Shown piece after piece: positions 63,332 through 64,000 of a stretch of DNA of 64,000 bases (position 1 is the stretch's first letter; each line of letters opens with the position of its first letter). The notes beneath the pieces are model-generated. The model did no database searches, was not told the DNA's origin, and saw only the letters and a list, made by a program, of their open reading frames with translations. The position numbers were made by a program, and so were the translations under genes. Source of the DNA: Bacillus sp. FJAT-42376. GTDB taxonomy: Bacteria; Bacillota; Bacilli; Bacillales; Bacillaceae. The DNA lies in contig NZ_CP033906.1 in assembly GCF_003816055.1 (NCBI RefSeq), forward strand, positions 2,604,001 to 2,668,000, in the 5' to 3' direction.

Positions 63332-63364
63332 AAAAAAGCGCACCTCCGCTTATCGGGGGTGCGC
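63332..63364 (-). terminator. Terminator of ypgR
   Basis: On the minus strand GGCGCACC / GGTGCGC stem with a 13-base partly paired loop, then six T residues. Confidence 0.88.
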
Positions 63365-63378
63365 CAAGATGTCTCTGC

Positions 63379-64000
63379 TTATTCGCTTGTTTTTCTGCTC
63401 TCCGTCATCTGTTTCCAGACAGAACCCATCGCTTCTTCTCCGCCTTCAATTCTACCGATTGCGAGCTTGATTTGCATGCTGACTTCAAATTCAGGATCAT
63501 CTTCTGCTGCCTTAAGGGCTTCAAGCGCCTGCTCATCGCCGACTTCATACAAAAACATCGCCGCTCTCCAGCGTACAAGTTTGTTTTTATCCTTTAAAGA
63601 AGCCATCATCGCAGGAATGGCTTTTGGATCGCCTATATCTGAGAGACAGTCTCCGGCTGTTCTCCGGACCGTCACGGATTTATCCTCCAGTGCTTTATAC
63701 AGCAGCGGAAGAACGGCTTCATCCTCAATCATCCCTAGATAGACGACAGCAAGTCTTCGAATGGATGCTTTCTCATCACTTAAAGCTTTCCTTAATACAT
63801 CCAGATCCTCTGCCTTTGGATCCATTTGCTCAAGATGGGCATAGCGTGCCGTCCATTCCGGCTCTTCCATCATTTCCTCCGTGACCTTATAGGCCGGACG
63901 GCTGATTGCCTGAACCCCTTCTTCTTTATTGATCATTTGCTGCGCGATGCGTTTTAGCCGTTCTTCCTTATAGGCGGCAGAGAGTTCTTCAACCATATCG
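63379..64000 (-). CDS. ypgR: YpgR/CvfC HEAT-repeat protein (3' part, cut by window edge)
   Basis: The frame is open to the right edge, so only the C-terminal 207 residues are seen; the ATG at 63996 is probably internal. It contains HEAT-like repeats: [60 protein letters not shown]. This matches the C-terminal half of YpgR / conserved virulence factor C, whose N-terminal half is a NifU-like domain. Next to ilvD as in B. subtilis. Confidence 0.82.
   Translation of the reverse strand, partial: DMVEELSAAYKEERLKRIAQQMINKEEGVQAISRPAYKVTEEMMEEPEWTARYAHLEQMDPKAEDLDVLRKALSDEKASIRRLAVVYLGMIEDEAVLPLLYKALEDKSVTVRRTAGDCLSDIGDPKAIPAMMASLKDKNKLVRWRAAMFLYEVGDEQALEALKAAEDDPEFEVSMQIKLAIGRIEGGEEAMGSVWKQMTESRKTSE

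Overview
The window comes from the chromosome of a spore-forming Bacillaceae bacterium. Gene order follows the Bacillus subtilis deoD-yodL-yodM-yozD-yodN-yozE-yokU-kamA-yodP..yodT block. A spore-surface glycan region follows, and then the ypqP(spsM)-msr-ypoP-ypmTSRQP-ilvA and yplQ-dfrA-thy-ypjQ-ypjP-brxA-ilvD-ypgR blocks. Ribosome binding sites are strong GGAGG types, TTG and GTG starts are common, and there are many sporulation genes. No tRNA, rRNA, CRISPR array, intact insertion sequence or prophage was seen. B. subtilis carries prophage SPbeta between the yod and yp blocks; this genome instead has an apparently unbroken spsM-like sugar dehydratase gene.

Layout. 1-8.4 kb: deoD (partial), small yod/yoz genes, spo0M, a DUF2515 gene and an ABC-2 exporter trio. 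8.5-16.5 kb: a minus-strand operon (yodT, yodS, yodR, yodQ, gabT, yodP, kamA, yokU) behind a good sigma-E promoter. It reads as a mother-cell lysine catabolic route through acetylated beta-lysine and GABA. 17-39.2 kb: an accessory spore-surface region with glycosyltransferases, two UDP-GlcNAc 2-epimerases, a UDP-GlcNAc 4,6-dehydratase plus RmlD-like reductase (a predicted rare amino-sugar pathway), other SDR enzymes and a DUF1796 protein. It also holds a 798-residue collagen-like protein, a short paralogue of that protein's N-terminal domain, and several decayed genes including a frameshifted GT-D glycosyltransferase. Several of these genes have sigma-K-like -10 boxes (CATAnnnTA). 39.6-51 kb: msrAB fusion, a MarR-type repressor with an MFS exporter, a hydrolase, a DUF4397 protein, ypmT/S/R, sco, degV, ypmP, an SRAP protein and ilvA. 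51.3-55.8 kb: iadA behind a near-consensus sigma-54 promoter, a divergent sigma-54 activator, and a hemolysin III gene. 56-64 kb: dfrA, thyA, a TerC protein, ypjQ, ypjP, a methyltransferase, brxA, ilvD with a CodY box, and the 3' part of ypgR.

Five copies of a dispersed non-coding repeat family lie between genes. Two carry an extra hairpin module, and one of these (55870-56195) is complete with terminal inverted repeats like a MITE. The most interesting systems are the spore-surface glycan/collagen locus, the gabT-containing lysine operon, the sigma-54 iadA pair and the composite repeat.
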